Shown piece after piece: positions 10,749-22,584 of a stretch of 64,000 nt of DNA (position 1 is its first letter; each line of letters begins with the position of its first letter). Location of the stretch: contig NW_009799099.1 in the NCBI RefSeq assembly GCF_000213175.1, forward strand, positions 4,915,394 through 4,979,393, read 5' to 3'. The stretch is from Neurospora tetrasperma FGSC 2508. Lineage: Eukaryota; Ascomycota; Sordariomycetes; Sordariales; Sordariaceae. Under the pieces are notes generated by a model that searched no databases, was not told where the DNA came from, and saw only the letters and a list, made by a program, of their open reading frames with translations. A program made the position numbers and the translations under genes.

Positions 10749-12857
10749 GGAAGCAGGGTGTTGAGAAACTTTCTGGCGCATCGTAGAGTGAGGCATACAG
10801 TGAGAAAGTTGGGGTTGATGCCCGACTTGTTGGTGATGCTGATATCTGATATAATGTTCGAGATGGGAGTGATCATGCTGTTGAACTTATATGAGAACCC
10901 AAGGTGTTGTCGCTTCGTGATGTATCATCGTCTCACACAGAACCGTAAACCTTGACGACAGCAACCCAGAGGCACGGCGCACCAGGAAGGGGCCAGGAGG
11001 AGAGCTAGGCAAGCAGAATAACAAAGGGCAGCATCTCAAGCCGACGGCACAGGAGTAGAACCGACAGGTGAAGATCGAAGTCGGCAGCGACAGACCGATG
11101 ACATCCCACACCGGGTTCCTCCACCATAACGCCTTTCCTTACGAGGCGGTTTGGCTCCGGCTGGCGGCGTAACTGATCATTTCAAGGATGGTCTGACGTC
11201 CATACATGTTGGCCTACCCAACCCCAAATATGCGGACCAACGGTGCCCATACCGACGACCCCTTGTCATCACACGGAAGGACTGCCGCTTGGCCCTTTTC
11301 TGCACGAGATAGTTGCCCGCCGTAATGGGCCACCGCGGAAACCCCACGCTTCGGCAGTTTGAATAACCTGCAGGCTCTTCCGAGAGGCTTCTCGCTTAGC
11401 CATACTCTGATCTCACGACTCGGGAGTCGGGGGCAGTCGGGGCAGAATGGGGTCAATAATAGTTCTCCTATGTGAGCACGAGCAGGGCATGGTAATGGAG
11501 TCCTGTTCTCAACGTAGAGTTCTTGCAACTTTGCGAGAATATGCAGTGAACTAGAATTAAAACGCATGGTGATGGCGTCTTCGGCGGAAATCTAATTCGA
11601 GGTCTAGTGTTACCCGGACCGTAGATCGCATCATCTCCCGTAGGGCTGTCCCCAGGCCAAGCAACAGCTACAACAGGATTTGGAGTCGGAAGCTGGAGTG
11701 TTTGGATAGTTCCTAAGAAAAGACCTGAAAAGTGGCAAGTGAGCGAAATTGGCCAATTGTAGAAATCACAAGACATATTAAAGAGTGAGAAGAACCACTG
11801 CAAATTGTCACCGTCAGAGTGAAGTGTTGGAAGTCATGGAGTTGAGTGTTATATCTGGGAATAGCAAAGCCACCCTAGGACCAAGCCACATTGATGCTGA
11901 AGTACTGGGGTTTGAAGGTTGCAAGATGGTGCGACAAGGTGGGATAATAGGGCTGGCAAGGATGGTGATAGGGCATTGTGGGCGTTAGACGCCGTTGAGA
12001 GAGGTGATGGAGGGTGAAGTCTTGCTAATACTGGATCAGAGAGGCGCGTTCCTGAGTGGTCTTACTCGAGGCTTAGCAAAGTCTAGGTGCCAAGTTCTTC
12101 GAGTCTTGGGTAAATGAAAAGCAAGGAATTAATGGAGGAATACTCGAGTTGTCCAAGGTTACACGCAGGCTTCAAAATAACCTCCAAAGTCTAGGTTGTG
12201 GGCTTTGAAACCAAGTTGAAAGGAGTCTTCAAGCTGTTACCTTGCGAACACCCGTGCCTTGTGGGATACAAGACTGAGACGGACTGATGCGTGATGACTT
12301 GCATGCCCCTTCGCATAGTCCCTTGGACTCGGTTCGGACTGTAGGACTGTGATGTAACGGTGATGGGAATATGGGATTGACGACAACATATTTCGGATAG
12401 CGAGACCGAATGATCAGATCTCCAAAACGCCCGAAACAGAGAGTTGGTGATGAGCAATACCAACAGTAACCACATTTGGAAGGATAGGAAGAAAAACTTC
12501 AGCCTAGTTTGGGTCCGGTCAACCAGATTTGTGTCGATAAGTTGGGCGGATTGGGGGCCATGCTTCATCTCCTTATGTTGGAGGCAGAGCGAGGAGGCTT
12601 GGCCGTTGGATCGTCTCCCGGCTTGGTATTCCCCCGTCTCCAAGGCCAGAAAATAGAAGTGACAAGAACGAGCGTGGAGTCCAGCTGAGGTGGATGCCGA
12701 CCAAGCGAGAAATTCGCCGGTATTTCACTTCTCGGCATCGTGTGAGATGATGAGGGAGTCAATTGAGGTTCAGTTGTCAACAGCGAACGTTCGGCATTGA
12801 AGCGGGAGCTAAGCTGCCAAGCAGGCACCCGAAATCTACCCCACTTGCCTGCCGTTG
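10749..12857. other. Gene-poor spacer upstream of the NmrA-like gene
   Basis: Only short frames (117 codons or fewer in 10.75-11.9 kb, and 150 at 12191-12643) without domains, codon bias or splice-supported extension. It contains the promoter of the NmrA-like gene. No repeat other than the flanking foldback element was seen. Confidence 0.4.
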
Positions 12858-12940
12858 TTCCCACACTCAAACACCTGTGCAGTCTTGGCGGATGTGTGCG
12901 AATGCACACACACACGACTTTTTGGCAAAACGGACCATCG
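12858..12940 (+). repeat. Left terminal inverted repeat
   Basis: 83 nt, pairs with 13085-13167 with one mismatch (CTCAAAC against CTCAGAC in the complement). Confidence 0.85.
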
Positions 12941-13084
12941 ATGAGATTTCATTTACTTATATCTCTACTAAACGAAGAGATAAAAGGAAACGAACTCAAG
13001 ATTCAGAGTTAGCGTACTTAAGACTATTAAGATAATAGTCTTTTCTATAGGATAATTAAATTTCTTTATCTTCGTCTTTCGTTT

Positions 13085-13167
13085 CGATGGTCCGTTTTGC
13101 CAAAAAGTCGTGTGTGTGTGCATTCGCACACATCCGCCAAGACTGCACAGGTGTCTGAGTGTGGGAA
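13085..13167 (-). repeat. Right terminal inverted repeat
   Basis: Reverse complement of 12858-12940. Identity breaks at both ends just outside the stated limits. Confidence 0.85.
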
Positions 13168-13844
13168 TGACAGGGAGGAGGCTTCCATGCTGTTGCCTTG
13201 TTGCAGTGCCGCCCCATGCAACTGCCGCCCGCTCATCCGGGCCCGTCTCTATCAGCTTATCATCTCGTCTTATCACCCCGGCCCTCTTCTACTTCGAGGT
13301 TTCAACTTCAGTTCTCTTCCTCAAACTTCCTGTCCGGGGCGGACGACGACCTCAAACTTTTGGGGTTACCCCTACAAAAAATGAACTTTGGAAATATTGA
13401 TAGCCTGAGGGGAAATACTCACAAAAGCAATTTAAGTATCGGTCCTGCAGTGAGCTTCAACATGGGCCCGTTTCCGCAACGCGGTACACGGAAGCTGGCG
13501 CATGTCAGAACCGTGAATTAAAGCCTGCTCGAATCGTTTCGGTGTAAGTCATCGAAACCAACACCAAGCTTTTGGAAATCGTGAGCCCAAAATGCCATTC
13601 CGTAGTAACATAAATACCCGATCGCAAAGCTTTGACATCGACATATCACTGCAGTCAACCTCACGATATCTTCACCTCACGTCCATCATGCACAAGCATA
13701 TCGTTCAGTATATCATTTTATTATCCGAAACTAAAGTCATTGCGTGGTCATGAATTCGTTAATAGGTAAAATAGGGGGGTATAATCTCCAATCCATCCTC
13801 AACCTCGTCTTCCTTCCTTTCGTCAAGAGTCTTTCCTCAATCAT
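13168..13844. other. Spacer between foldback element and CsbD-like gene
   Basis: It holds the 3' flank of the CsbD-like gene. Three overlapping short plus-strand frames (13097-13521) extend out of the repeat arm and look like shadows. Nothing else recognised. Confidence 0.4.
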
Positions 13845-14538
13845 TTAGAGATCAGCGTTCTTCTGCGCCTCAGCCTCCTTCTGGATATCATGCTCCGCAC
13901 CACGCTGCTGGGCCTTGCCAACATCATGCTGAGTCTGATATTCGGCCTGCTTCTCGCGGTCGCCGACAAGCGCGGCAGCAGCATTGCCGAGCTGGCCAGT
14001 AAAGCGGTCCTTGGCGCCCTCGCCGAGGTCCTTGACCTGGCCGCGGGCTTCCTGCTCTTGGCCTTCGCGGTTTTGTTGGCGGCCGGCTTGCTTGAGGTCC
14101 TGTTATAATTGATTCGTGCGTTAGCGAGCTTGTTTGGGGAAGACGAAAGAGTGAAAGAATGGAGGTAGAAAATAGACATACCTCAGAGCCGACAGCTCCA
14201 CCGATAAACTCCTTGGCCGCGCCGGCGGTCTGCTTCCAAGAACCGGACGTGCGGTCGGGGTGGTCGGCGGCGACGGCGCCGTCAGAGGTGGCCGTGAAGC
14301 CGGGGACCTTGGCGGTATCGTGCGAGGCTGCGTGCTCGGCGTGAGCCTTCTCCTGCTTGAGCTCACCTTCGGCCTGTAGTCTCAAGTGTTAGTTATGGGA
14401 AAGAGGTGAATGTGAACCGAAGGACTGCAACCGTACCTGATCGCCGCGGTTGCCAATAATATTACCAACGGCGCTCTGGACAGCGCCGGTGGCGGAGTCG
14501 ATGTAGGACTTGAGGGTGGAGTTGTTCTCGGTAGACAT
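13845..14538 (-). CDS. CsbD-like stress protein (mismatched base pair/cruciform DNA recognition family), 3 exons
   Basis: Model: complement(join(13845..14099, 14182..14373, 14437..14538)), 182 aa. The protein is small, very hydrophilic, Ala/Gln/Glu/Lys-rich and cysteine-free. It contains CsbD-like repeats: the N-terminal SATGAVQSAVGNIIGNRGDQ block, then GSWKQTAGAAKEFIGGAVGSE and DLGEGAKDRFTGQLGNAAAA. In fungi this family is annotated as mismatch/cruciform-binding proteins (Hmp1 type), and members are often stress- or conidia-induced; the biochemical role is uncertain. Both introns have clear signals (GTACGG..ACTAACAC..CAG; GTATGT..CAG). The start follows a TATATAA-like element near 14690 on the minus strand, about 150 nt upstream, consistent with a strongly inducible promoter (inference). 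Confidence 0.82.
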
Positions 14539-15778
14539 GTTGGGTGGTTGTGGTATGTTTAGGTTAATGTGGTGATGGATCGGTTCGAAGTTGTTGTTGG
14601 AGAGTAGTTGTGGTTGATTGAGTGATGGATTGTATCGTGAGAATGATGATGAGAAAAGTGTCTTAAGGGAAAGGATATCTTTTCTTTATATATCCCACGC
14701 TCGACATGCACAAGGTCCAACACGAAACCGCATGAAGACAAACAAAAGCAAGATCGGATGACCAGAATAGAACTTCCCGTCCATAAAAATTCAGGGTCCT
14801 ACCGAAATCTTGGCCCGGGGTTGGAGGCAATGACGGACTGGAGAGGCCTGAAAATGGCCATGTGAGCCTGGTGTCAGTTCATCACTTCCGAAATGTCTAA
14901 CCCATTTCTTGCTCTAATTGGTTCAGTCATGGTTTTTCTTGTTTGTTCCAGCTCGTAGCTTCCAGCAACTAACTAGTCATTGCATGTGGCAGCAATGTCC
15001 ATTGGATGGCCTTACCATAGTGTGTGTGCCTGTGAAGATGTCGTTTGTAGTCTCACAAAGCACACCAGAAAATATGATGTCATAGGCAATAGGCTGCCAA
15101 CAGGGGTTTGTTCGCAACGGTGTTCGTCAGTTCATCCCACCATCCCAAATGAGACTGTGACATCATAAGTTGTCGCAGCCACCAACGAGCCGAGCTAAGC
15201 CCCTCAAGTCCAAGGCAGTTTTTAGATCCCTTGATCCCTTGGTTCTGAGCACGTACACTACTATGTACACACTCATTGTCTGGCCTTCGACCTCAGTAGC
15301 TGGCCACATTGTATATGCCCTTTGTAGAGTTGTTCAGCAGAAACTATCGGGTTGGGGGGTTCAGAACAGCCACAAAATGGACACAATCTACACACAGCCA
15401 AAGTCAAATGAAAAAAAAGAGACGTTCATCAGCCACAATGCTGGGAATTATGTGTATCCATTATATGATGAATTGTTCTACTGACACCTCCGAGCGCCGC
15501 CTCCCAGCCCTATGGTATCATTCTCTTGCTCATCAAAACAAAGGTCATCCGCAAATATCGCTTACATACATGATAGTATACAATGGGTCATGTTTTGCCC
15601 CTTGCTTCCGTCCTAGCGGGAGCCTGGACAATTCGTAAAGTTGGGTGTATAAACAACCGGGGCCGAATGTAGTGTTTGTGAAAAGGCAGCGCAGCGGGAG
15701 AAATAAAAAGCAATAGAAACTCCGCCCAATTTATAAACCGTCTTAAAATACCGCACATCAACCACATCATGTCACCTC
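14539..15778. other. Spacer between CsbD-like gene promoter and NFS1 3' end
   Basis: It contains the CsbD-like promoter (TATATA-type element around 14685-14695) and the NFS1 3' flank. Short frames at 14980-15640 have no coding features. Confidence 0.4.
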
Positions 15779-17556
15779 TCAGTGCTGGCTCCACTGGATC
15801 GTGTTCAGGTCGATACCCTCCTGGACGAGCTCCCACAGAGGAGAAAGCTCGCGGAGGAAGCCCACACGCTCCGTTACGGCCTTGAGCACGTAGTCGATCT
15901 CCTGCTCGGTAGTGAACCGGCCGATACCGAAACGGATACTGGAGTGGGCGCTCTCATCACTGTTACCCAAAGCACGGAGAACGTAACTAGGCTCCAGAGA
16001 AGCCGACGTGCAAGCACTGCCAGAAGAAAGTGCAATATCCTTCAAGGCCATCAAGAGGGACTCACCCTCGACATAGGCGAAAGAAACGTTCACGCAGCCG
16101 GGGTAAAATTGGTTGGGATCACCGTTCTGGCTGGTGTGCTCCATGGAGAGCAGACCGTTGAGAAGACGGTCGGAGAGGTGCTTGATACGCTTGGAGTCGT
16201 ACTGTTGTAACAGTTAGCGCCCATCCTTGAACGAGACGATGCATTAAATGTGAGATATGGAAGAATCATGATCAGAGAAGTTGCTGTCTATCAACAAGGA
16301 GTCCTTGTCACGGGACTTCAGAAAGCCATGCATGTGTAAAGCGACTCATCATAAAAGGGGCAAAAGAAGAAAAAGAATAGACTGTAACATACCGGCATTT
16401 CTTCCTTGGCGATGCGGCACGCCTCTCCGAAGCCGACAACGAGCGGAGGAGCCAGCGTGCCGCTGCGAAGACCTCTCTCCTGACCACCACCGCTGATGAT
16501 GGGGTCCAGTCTGACTCTTGGCCGACGACGGACGTAGCATGCACCAATGCCCTTGGGGCCGTAAATCTTGTGGGAGGAGATGGACATCAAGTCAATGTTC
16601 ATGGCGTTAACGTCAACGGGGATCTTGCCAACAGCCTGGGCAGCGTCGGTGTGGAAAAAGATCTTCTTGGACCGGCAAAGCTTGCCGATTTCCTCGAGGG
16701 GTTGGATGACACCAATCTCGTTGTTGACAGCCATGATACTGACGATGGCGGTGTCGGGACGGATGGCAGCCTCCAGCTCCGCCATGTCGATCAGGCCGCT
16801 GCTCTTCACTGGGAGATAGGTCACTTCGAAACCCTCGTCCTGGAGATGCCTGCAGCTGTCGAGGACACACTTGTGTTCTGTCTGGCTGGTGATGATGTGC
16901 TTCTTCTTGCCGGACCGGCCAAAGAACCTGGCGACGCCCTTGATGCTCATGTTATTGCTTTCGGTGGCACCGCTGGTGAAGATGATTTCCTTGGGGTCAG
17001 CGCCAATCAGATCAGCAATGTGTTTCCTCGCCTCTTCAACGGCCTTGTCTGTCTCCCAGCCGTAGGCATGTGTCCTCGAGTGGGGGTTGCCATAGACGTT
17101 GGTGAAGTAGGGCATCATGGCATCGAGCACTCTGGGGTCGATGGGGGTTGTGGCCTGCATGTCCAGGTAGATGGGACGCTGTCCCTCGTCCATCACGGTA
17201 GCATTGCTGAGAACATCTAGTCGAGTCAGCAACAATGATGACTGCGCAACATGTCTCCGAGGAGGTGGATAGTGATGATGCTTACCAGCCATGGGGCTGA
17301 CGTGTTGGCTCGAGCCATTTTGCGCGCTGATGGCAAGGCCCTGCTTCTCCATCTCCCTGTGATCCAGCTTGATAGCATGCTCAGCCTGCACGTCGGCGTT
17401 GTTCCTCTTGGTCTCGGTCACATAGCTCCTGGAAGCAGAAGCAGTCTTGACAGCAGCCGCAGTGGTCGCCCGCGACAGCACACGCGCGCTGCGGAGAGGA
17501 GCGGCCGCGGCCAAGCGCGATGCCTGTCGTAAGACGGACGGCGCAATGGTGGACAT
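15779..17556 (-). CDS. nfs1: Mitochondrial cysteine desulfurase NFS1 (3 exons)
   Basis: Model: complement(join(15779..16201, 16393..17216, 17286..17556)), 505 aa. This PLP enzyme takes sulfur from cysteine to build Fe-S clusters on the ISCU scaffold and supports tRNA thiolation. The first ~45 residues are Ala/Arg/Ser-rich without acids, a matrix-targeting presequence. The aminotransferase class V domain starts at about residue 105 ([20 protein letters not shown]). The PLP lysine is K307 in [10 protein letters not shown], and the persulfide cysteine is C429 in SSGSACTS. The C-terminus ends in [10 protein letters not shown], near-identical to other eukaryotic NFS1 tails. The 69-nt intron 17217-17285 restores SPMADVLSN. 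The 191-nt intron 16202-16392 has donor GTATGT and branch GCTAAC. The gene is divergent from the BAR-SH3 gene. Confidence 0.96.
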
Positions 17557-18854
17557 GGTAAAAAGAAGAAGAAAAAAGGAGAGGAAAAGAGAATATGGTG
17601 GTGAGGGTGATGGCGGATGAGAGGGAAAAAAGTTCGTTTTGTAACAAAACCTACAAAAACAGATGGAGGCAGCGGGCGGGGCGGCTCAAAACACAGAAAT
17701 TCAGATGGAGCTGCCGCCTCCCGCTCTTCGGCAGTCGGAGTGGACTTTCCGCCATACAGAAAAGAACAAATCGAAACAAACGGCATCCGCACGCGGACTT
17801 GGCCTCGGAGGGGTCGGTGATAAAAGAATGTGCCAATGAGGGGCGATAACTAACAAGGTCAGGCACTTTGATTGGTGATTCCGCCATCGGACGGCCCCAC
17901 CTGTTTCTTTCTCGGACAAGCGCGTATGTACGTACGGCGAAAATGACGCTGCTCCAAAATGTCAGAGAACGGGCCGGGCATGACGGAAACTGAATGCTTC
18001 GATGTGCAGATGGATCTTGACAAATACAGTGTGGAATGTCCACTTGTGAACGAACTCCGCGGACGCATCTGATCCATCATTGCACAGAGAGGAAAAGCAC
18101 TGACCAGGCATTTGTTCTCTCAATCGGCATGTCCACTGGGATGAAAGCTACACTACAGCGGGCCCCAGACCCAGTCGGTCTACCCCGTCGTTCCAATTCG
18201 TTCCTTTCCGGGGTCTCATCGACCAAAAGCAGAACAACCGAGCGATGACGGTATTTACCTACGTCCTCGGGATTCTGTTTCCATTCGCATTGGATGTCTG
18301 CGTTGGACTATAACTTGAACCATCAGTGACATGCCATATACCCGCCGACAACCTACTTGACTTCCATTTATACTGCTAAACTACCTAGCATCTTAGCTCT
18401 AGGACAGCTAGCTACTTTACCTCTCACCGTTGAAGAACGAATCCTCCCCTAGGAAGTTTGTCGGACCTGGAACGGAACTGTTGACAAGGGTCCGACCGAC
18501 GGGATTCACGAACAAACCGAAATCACAAGACGCCTAGACAAAAAGACTTCTTACACTACATCTTGGAACGAGGTCACTGTGTGCGGCGTGCCCAACATTC
18601 AGCAAATAGCAGCGCCACGCAAACCGTCGCAAGCTTCGCTCAGCCAAGACTTCGTCCACCAGCCAAACGACCTGCACCGCCCCCCTGTCCACCCCCAGCG
18701 TCATCACCATCGTATCCGGATCCGACTTGAAGAGGGCAGTCAGGTGCAACTCGACCACCGATTGCCTTCAACCTCTTCGAACAGCAACCCGCTTTGCGCA
18801 TCTCCATACAACCACCGAATATACATCAGACATTATACGGCTTCGTAGCAGAAT
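17557..18854. other. Divergent intergenic region, NFS1 / BAR-SH3
   Basis: About 1.3 kb shared by two outward-facing promoters and 5' UTRs. Short frames present are not coding-like. No defined operator was recognised. Confidence 0.45.
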
Positions 18855-20493
18855 ATGAGCTTCAGGGGCTTCCAAAAAAGCGTGGTCCGCGTAGGTTTTG
18901 CCCCGCATATTTGATCTCACCTCCCCTAGTTTCGGTTACAGCGTCATCATCACTTCCGCCCTTCCCGTCGAGTCCCCCGTCTATGGCAGAAATAGCACCG
19001 AATCGCTCGGGTTGGCAAAACAGGCACTAACACGACAGAAACCAGGCACCACAACAATTCAAGCAAAAGTTTAACCTCGGCGAGCATACCAAAGACCCTG
19101 TCTACATCGACTCGGAGCGCAGATTCCAGGAGCTCGAAACCGAGACCAAACGCCTTCACGATGAAAGCAAAAAGTACTTTGAGGCCATCAATGGCATGCT
19201 GCAACACCAAATCGAGTTCTCAAAGGCAATGACGGAAATCTACAAGCCCATCAGCGGCCGCATGTCCGATCCCGATTCGCTCGTTCCCCATGGAAACTAT
19301 GAGGGTATTGCCGCCTGCGAGGAGTACGAGGCCGTTGTCAAGGACCTGCAGGAAACACTGGCGCCAGAGTTGGAAATGATCGAGGCTAGGGTTATTCGGC
19401 CAGCGAACGAGCTCCTCGATGTGATCAAGGTCATTCGCAAAACGGCCGTGAAGCGCGAGCACAAGAAGCTGGATTACGACAGACACCGCGCCACCCTCAA
19501 GAAGCTCCAGGATAAGAAAGACCGGTCGGCAAAGGACGAGAAGGCCATGTGGAAGGCTGAGAACGAAGTTGAGCAGGCCACGCAAGAGTACAACTACTTC
19601 AACGATCTGCTTAAGGACGAGCTACCCAAGCTGTTTGCCCTCGAACGCCAGTTCATTCAGCCGCTTTTCCAGTCCTTCTACTACATGCAGCTCAACATCT
19701 TCTACACCCTGCACGAGAAGATGCAGCACTGCGACATTGGCTACTTCGATCTTACCTTGGACATCGAGGAGGCCTTTTACGCGAAGCGTGGTGACGTCCA
19801 GGAGCGGGCTGAGGCTCTCTCCATTGTCAAGTTCAAGACCACGGGTATGAAGCGACCGCCCAAGTACCAACGTCCAGGTGCTCTCGAAGGAAACAAGCCA
19901 GCAGGTCTACTTACAGCTGGCTCCTCCACGACCACCTCCACCGGTCCGCCTGAGCCGGCTCCCTCAGTCACAGCTCCACGGCCCTGGGAACAGCAACAAG
20001 CAGCAGCTCCTGCCGTCACAGCACCGCGACCTTGGGAAACCCAGGCGGAACCAGTAGAAGCGCATGCGCCGCCACCGTATTCGGTGAAGCCGAGTACGCT
20101 ACATGCCACGCCCGCCTCCTACGCCGCTCCAGTTGCCAGCCCGAAGCCCTCGTCGTTGTCCATGGCGGCGGCTGCAAAGGCCAAGCCCCCACCGCCGAAG
20201 CCCAAGCCCAAGGCCCTCATGGCGGCGGCACCCAAAGTAGAGACCGTTACGGCGCTTTACGACTACTCGGCGCAGGCGGAGGGCGATCTGAGCTTCCGTG
20301 CCGGTGATGTGATTGAGATAGTAACAAGGACTGCGAACGAGAATGAGTGGTGGATTGGAAAGTTGCATGGAAAGCAGGGTCAATTCCCAGGTACGTACTG
20401 TACTTTTTCTTAGGGTGCTTTTTCTGTTGCGAGCTGGACATGTTCTGACATTATGGTCTTTTGCTAGGAAACTATGTCCAGTTAAACAGCTAG
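18855..20493 (+). CDS. rvs167: Amphiphysin-type BAR-SH3 protein (Rvs167/Hob1 family), 3 exons
   Basis: Model: join(18855..18890, 19046..20390, 20468..20493), 468 aa. Such proteins sense and shape membrane curvature at endocytic sites and link to actin regulators. The first exon codes only 12 residues (MSFRGFQKSVVR), the amphipathic N-helix of N-BAR proteins. Splicing at 18890/19046 gives VVRAPQQFKQKFN as in the family. The BAR domain covers residues about 10-245, including YIDSERRFQELE and FALERQFIQPLFQSFYYMQ. A Pro/Ala-rich linker (about 250-405) has a duplicated VTAPRPWE motif. The SH3 domain fills the last ~58 residues with ALYDYSAQAEGDLSF, EWWIGKL and the terminal GQFPGNYVQLNS, which needs the last intron (20391-20467) removed. 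Confidence 0.95.
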
Positions 20494-21995
20494 AGGATAC
20501 AAGGCAACTTGTAAATGTAGTTATCAAAGAGTTGCTTTCAGCACGCTTCACTTCTCAGCATGACTTCAACCTATACCCCTTTTTGTGGACCCGTTCATGG
20601 TTAGGAGTTATTTGCAACCATAACACGGATTCTTTCTAGTTCGTCTGCTTCGTACCATGCCGTGAAGTCCTGTAGCAGGGCCTTGATGATCCTCTACGGA
20701 TGCAATCATATGCGGCAGGTGACTCTGTTGGAAATAGCCAGGCAGGAGAAACCTCCGTCGTGAAGGAGGACAACGCGAGGAGCGAGGAGCGAGGGGATCT
20801 CGAGTGTTTGCGTCTAGGGAAATGGCGGGTGTATTGTTTTGGAGCGAAGGAAGCACCGGAGTGAAAAGGTCACAGTGCATTGGGTCACACCTGGAAGTTT
20901 GGATTGGATGCGTTTTGCCAAGATCGCCGTCGTGGTTTGTTCCCTTTAGGTTCGTTAGGTACTTGCCCGCGCATCAAGCTTCCTCAGGTGAAGCTAATTT
21001 CTAATTTCGTTAACGCAACGACCACGCAGCTCAGCTTGAATCCAGTGTCACCAACGACCGCTTGCCTTGTCAAAAATACCTAGCTCGGCTTCACCTCCTG
21101 GCTCGACTCCAAGGATTCAGGTCTTTTGGGAGGCAAGAAGATGTGTATCATCTCTGTTACTCATCTAGGTAGGTATCACTGAAAGCCATGGCAAGTGTAC
21201 TTACTGGAGGGTCCTTTTTGGAAACACCGATATTGAATGACGGCCTCCAGTTAAGATGCAATGCTTCGGTGAATAGCGAGGTCCTCCGGTTTAGCTTCAA
21301 GTGAGACATGCACCTGTCTTGTTGTATAAGTATAAGGCTAACAGAAGCTTCCAATAATGCGCCAAGCAACCCAGCTGTATGCTCCTCCCTCCAATTCTCC
21401 ATTAGTCCCTCCGTGACTGTGAAGCAAGACAGGAAGTGACAATCTCCAGTATGCCGGGCAAACCCAGATCTATGGGCTTTTAATCCCCCTCTTCTCACTT
21501 GCACACAAACTCTTCTTCCTCTTCTCACAACCACCACCACTACCACCAAGCGTAGCGTAACTCGCAGACTCCAGGCAATCTTTTGGCCGCCATTTTTTGG
21601 GTATCGTCTCTCTATTTGTCTTGCGGTTCGCAGTATTATGTCATCTCTTCTCCTCTGGCCTCTTTTTCCGTGTTGATACACTTCAAGCGTTTTTTTGGAA
21701 CGAAGGAAATCTTGCCCTAAAAGAAAGAGGACACCCACGGATACGAATCCCTTCTGCAAGACCACTCTCGACAGCCTATCCGAATCAGTCCCATCAATTT
21801 GCGTTGGATTTGCCTGGCCTTTTCTGTCGCCGACTCTTCTCTCAATCGTCCCCGCGGAACAGACGGCCCATTCACATCCTCGGAGTCCGTCAACATTGAT
21901 CAACGAATACACAGATTTGGCTTAAAGACAAACACCGGATTGGTCTTTCCAATCCACGACACCAACGTGATACTGCTGCTCTCCTGGTCTTGGCC
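20494..21995. other. Spacer between BAR-SH3 gene and the 22-24.5 kb gene
   Basis: A 3' flank and then a long 5' leader of the next gene. A 251-codon minus-strand frame (21157-21912) overlaps the leader and lacks any recognisable feature, so it is treated as chance. A minus-strand GTT/GTG-rich tract lies at about 21525-21550. Confidence 0.4.
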
Positions 21996-22105
21996 GTGAG
22001 TTTTTTTTTTTCTCGTTTCTTCACAAAGTATCAACGTGATGACTCCGAGCTCGATCTCCATTGCATGGACACTTCATGAGCATGCAATTGACTAACACGT
22101 CTCAG
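21996..22105 (+). other. Probable 5' UTR intron
   Basis: Donor GTGAGT (21996), a long T-run, branch GACTAAC and acceptor CAG at 22105 make a strong intron lying 62 nt before the ATG at 22168. This places the transcript start of the downstream gene upstream of about 21990. Confidence 0.65.
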
Positions 22106-22167
22106 ACCAGGAAGGACTCTAGGCCCCTGAAGAACCAAGAACACCCACATCAAGCGACATCCGTGGA

Positions 22168-22461
22168 ATGTCAAACAATATGGCTGCCGTAACCAGCCAC
22201 ATCGCCAATAGCAGGAACTTTAGCCGCTCTAGAGTTCCTGCGTTGAAAGTCAAGACTACCGTGGGGGATCCAGTCGGTTTTGATGGAAAAGGAAAAGCAC
22301 TTGCATCAGATGACTGGCGCAGGTATGCGTCTGCCCCTGGAATGTCAAACAAGGGGAACCTCCGTAAAAAGATTGCTCAACGGTCGAGCGCTACAGAGCA
22401 CTCCATGGAAATGCCTCGTGAACCTGGGTTCTACCGCCCGAACGACGGCCAAACTGCTTAG
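22168..22461 (+). CDS. 97-codon upstream frame, in register with the following gene and closed by one TAG
   Basis: ATG at 22168 opens a frame ending at TAG 22459-22461. The downstream 688-codon open stretch continues in the same register immediately after that stop. The peptide (MSNNMAAVTSHIANSRNFS..., basic and Ser-rich) resembles the downstream protein in style. It may be the true N-terminus with the stop removed in an intron, a long upstream ORF, or a genuine nonsense change. Two donor/acceptor pairs keep the register: GTAAAA 22364 with CAG 22477 or 22483, and GTAACC 22189 with CAG 22557. Neither donor is canonical. Confidence 0.45.
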   Translation: MSNNMAAVTSHIANSRNFSRSRVPALKVKTTVGDPVGFDGKGKALASDDWRRYASAPGMSNKGNLRKKIAQRSSATEHSMEMPREPGFYRPNDGQTA

Positions 22462-22584
22462 GAAGTGGTTTCATCAGCACCAGGAGACCGCTCGGTCTCA
22501 AACCAATCAAGAGCGCACTCTACAGGCACTTCTGAACATTCACTTGACTCGGCTCAGAAACCAATAGTGGTTTGTATTGAAGAC

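Larger units (their letters stand above)
12858..13167. mobile_element. Foldback / MITE-like element with 83-nt terminal inverted repeats
   Basis: The left arm 12858-12940 (starting TTCCCACACTC) is the reverse complement of the right arm 13085-13167. I see a single A/G mismatch over 83 nt. Each arm contains an internal CA/TG run. The 144-nt core is AT-rich and carries its own perfect 10-bp hairpin (AAGACTATTA / TAATAGTCTT, about 13020-13042). No transposase frame fits inside, so the element would be non-autonomous. No convincing target-site duplication was found at the arm tips, so the boundaries may be slightly off. A cruciform-forming structural palindrome is the alternative. Confidence 0.75.

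Noticed and set aside
21157-21912. 251-codon minus-strand frame
   Set aside because: No motif. It starts within the probable leader of the plus-strand gene, has a poly-Val run from a simple repeat, and no splice support.
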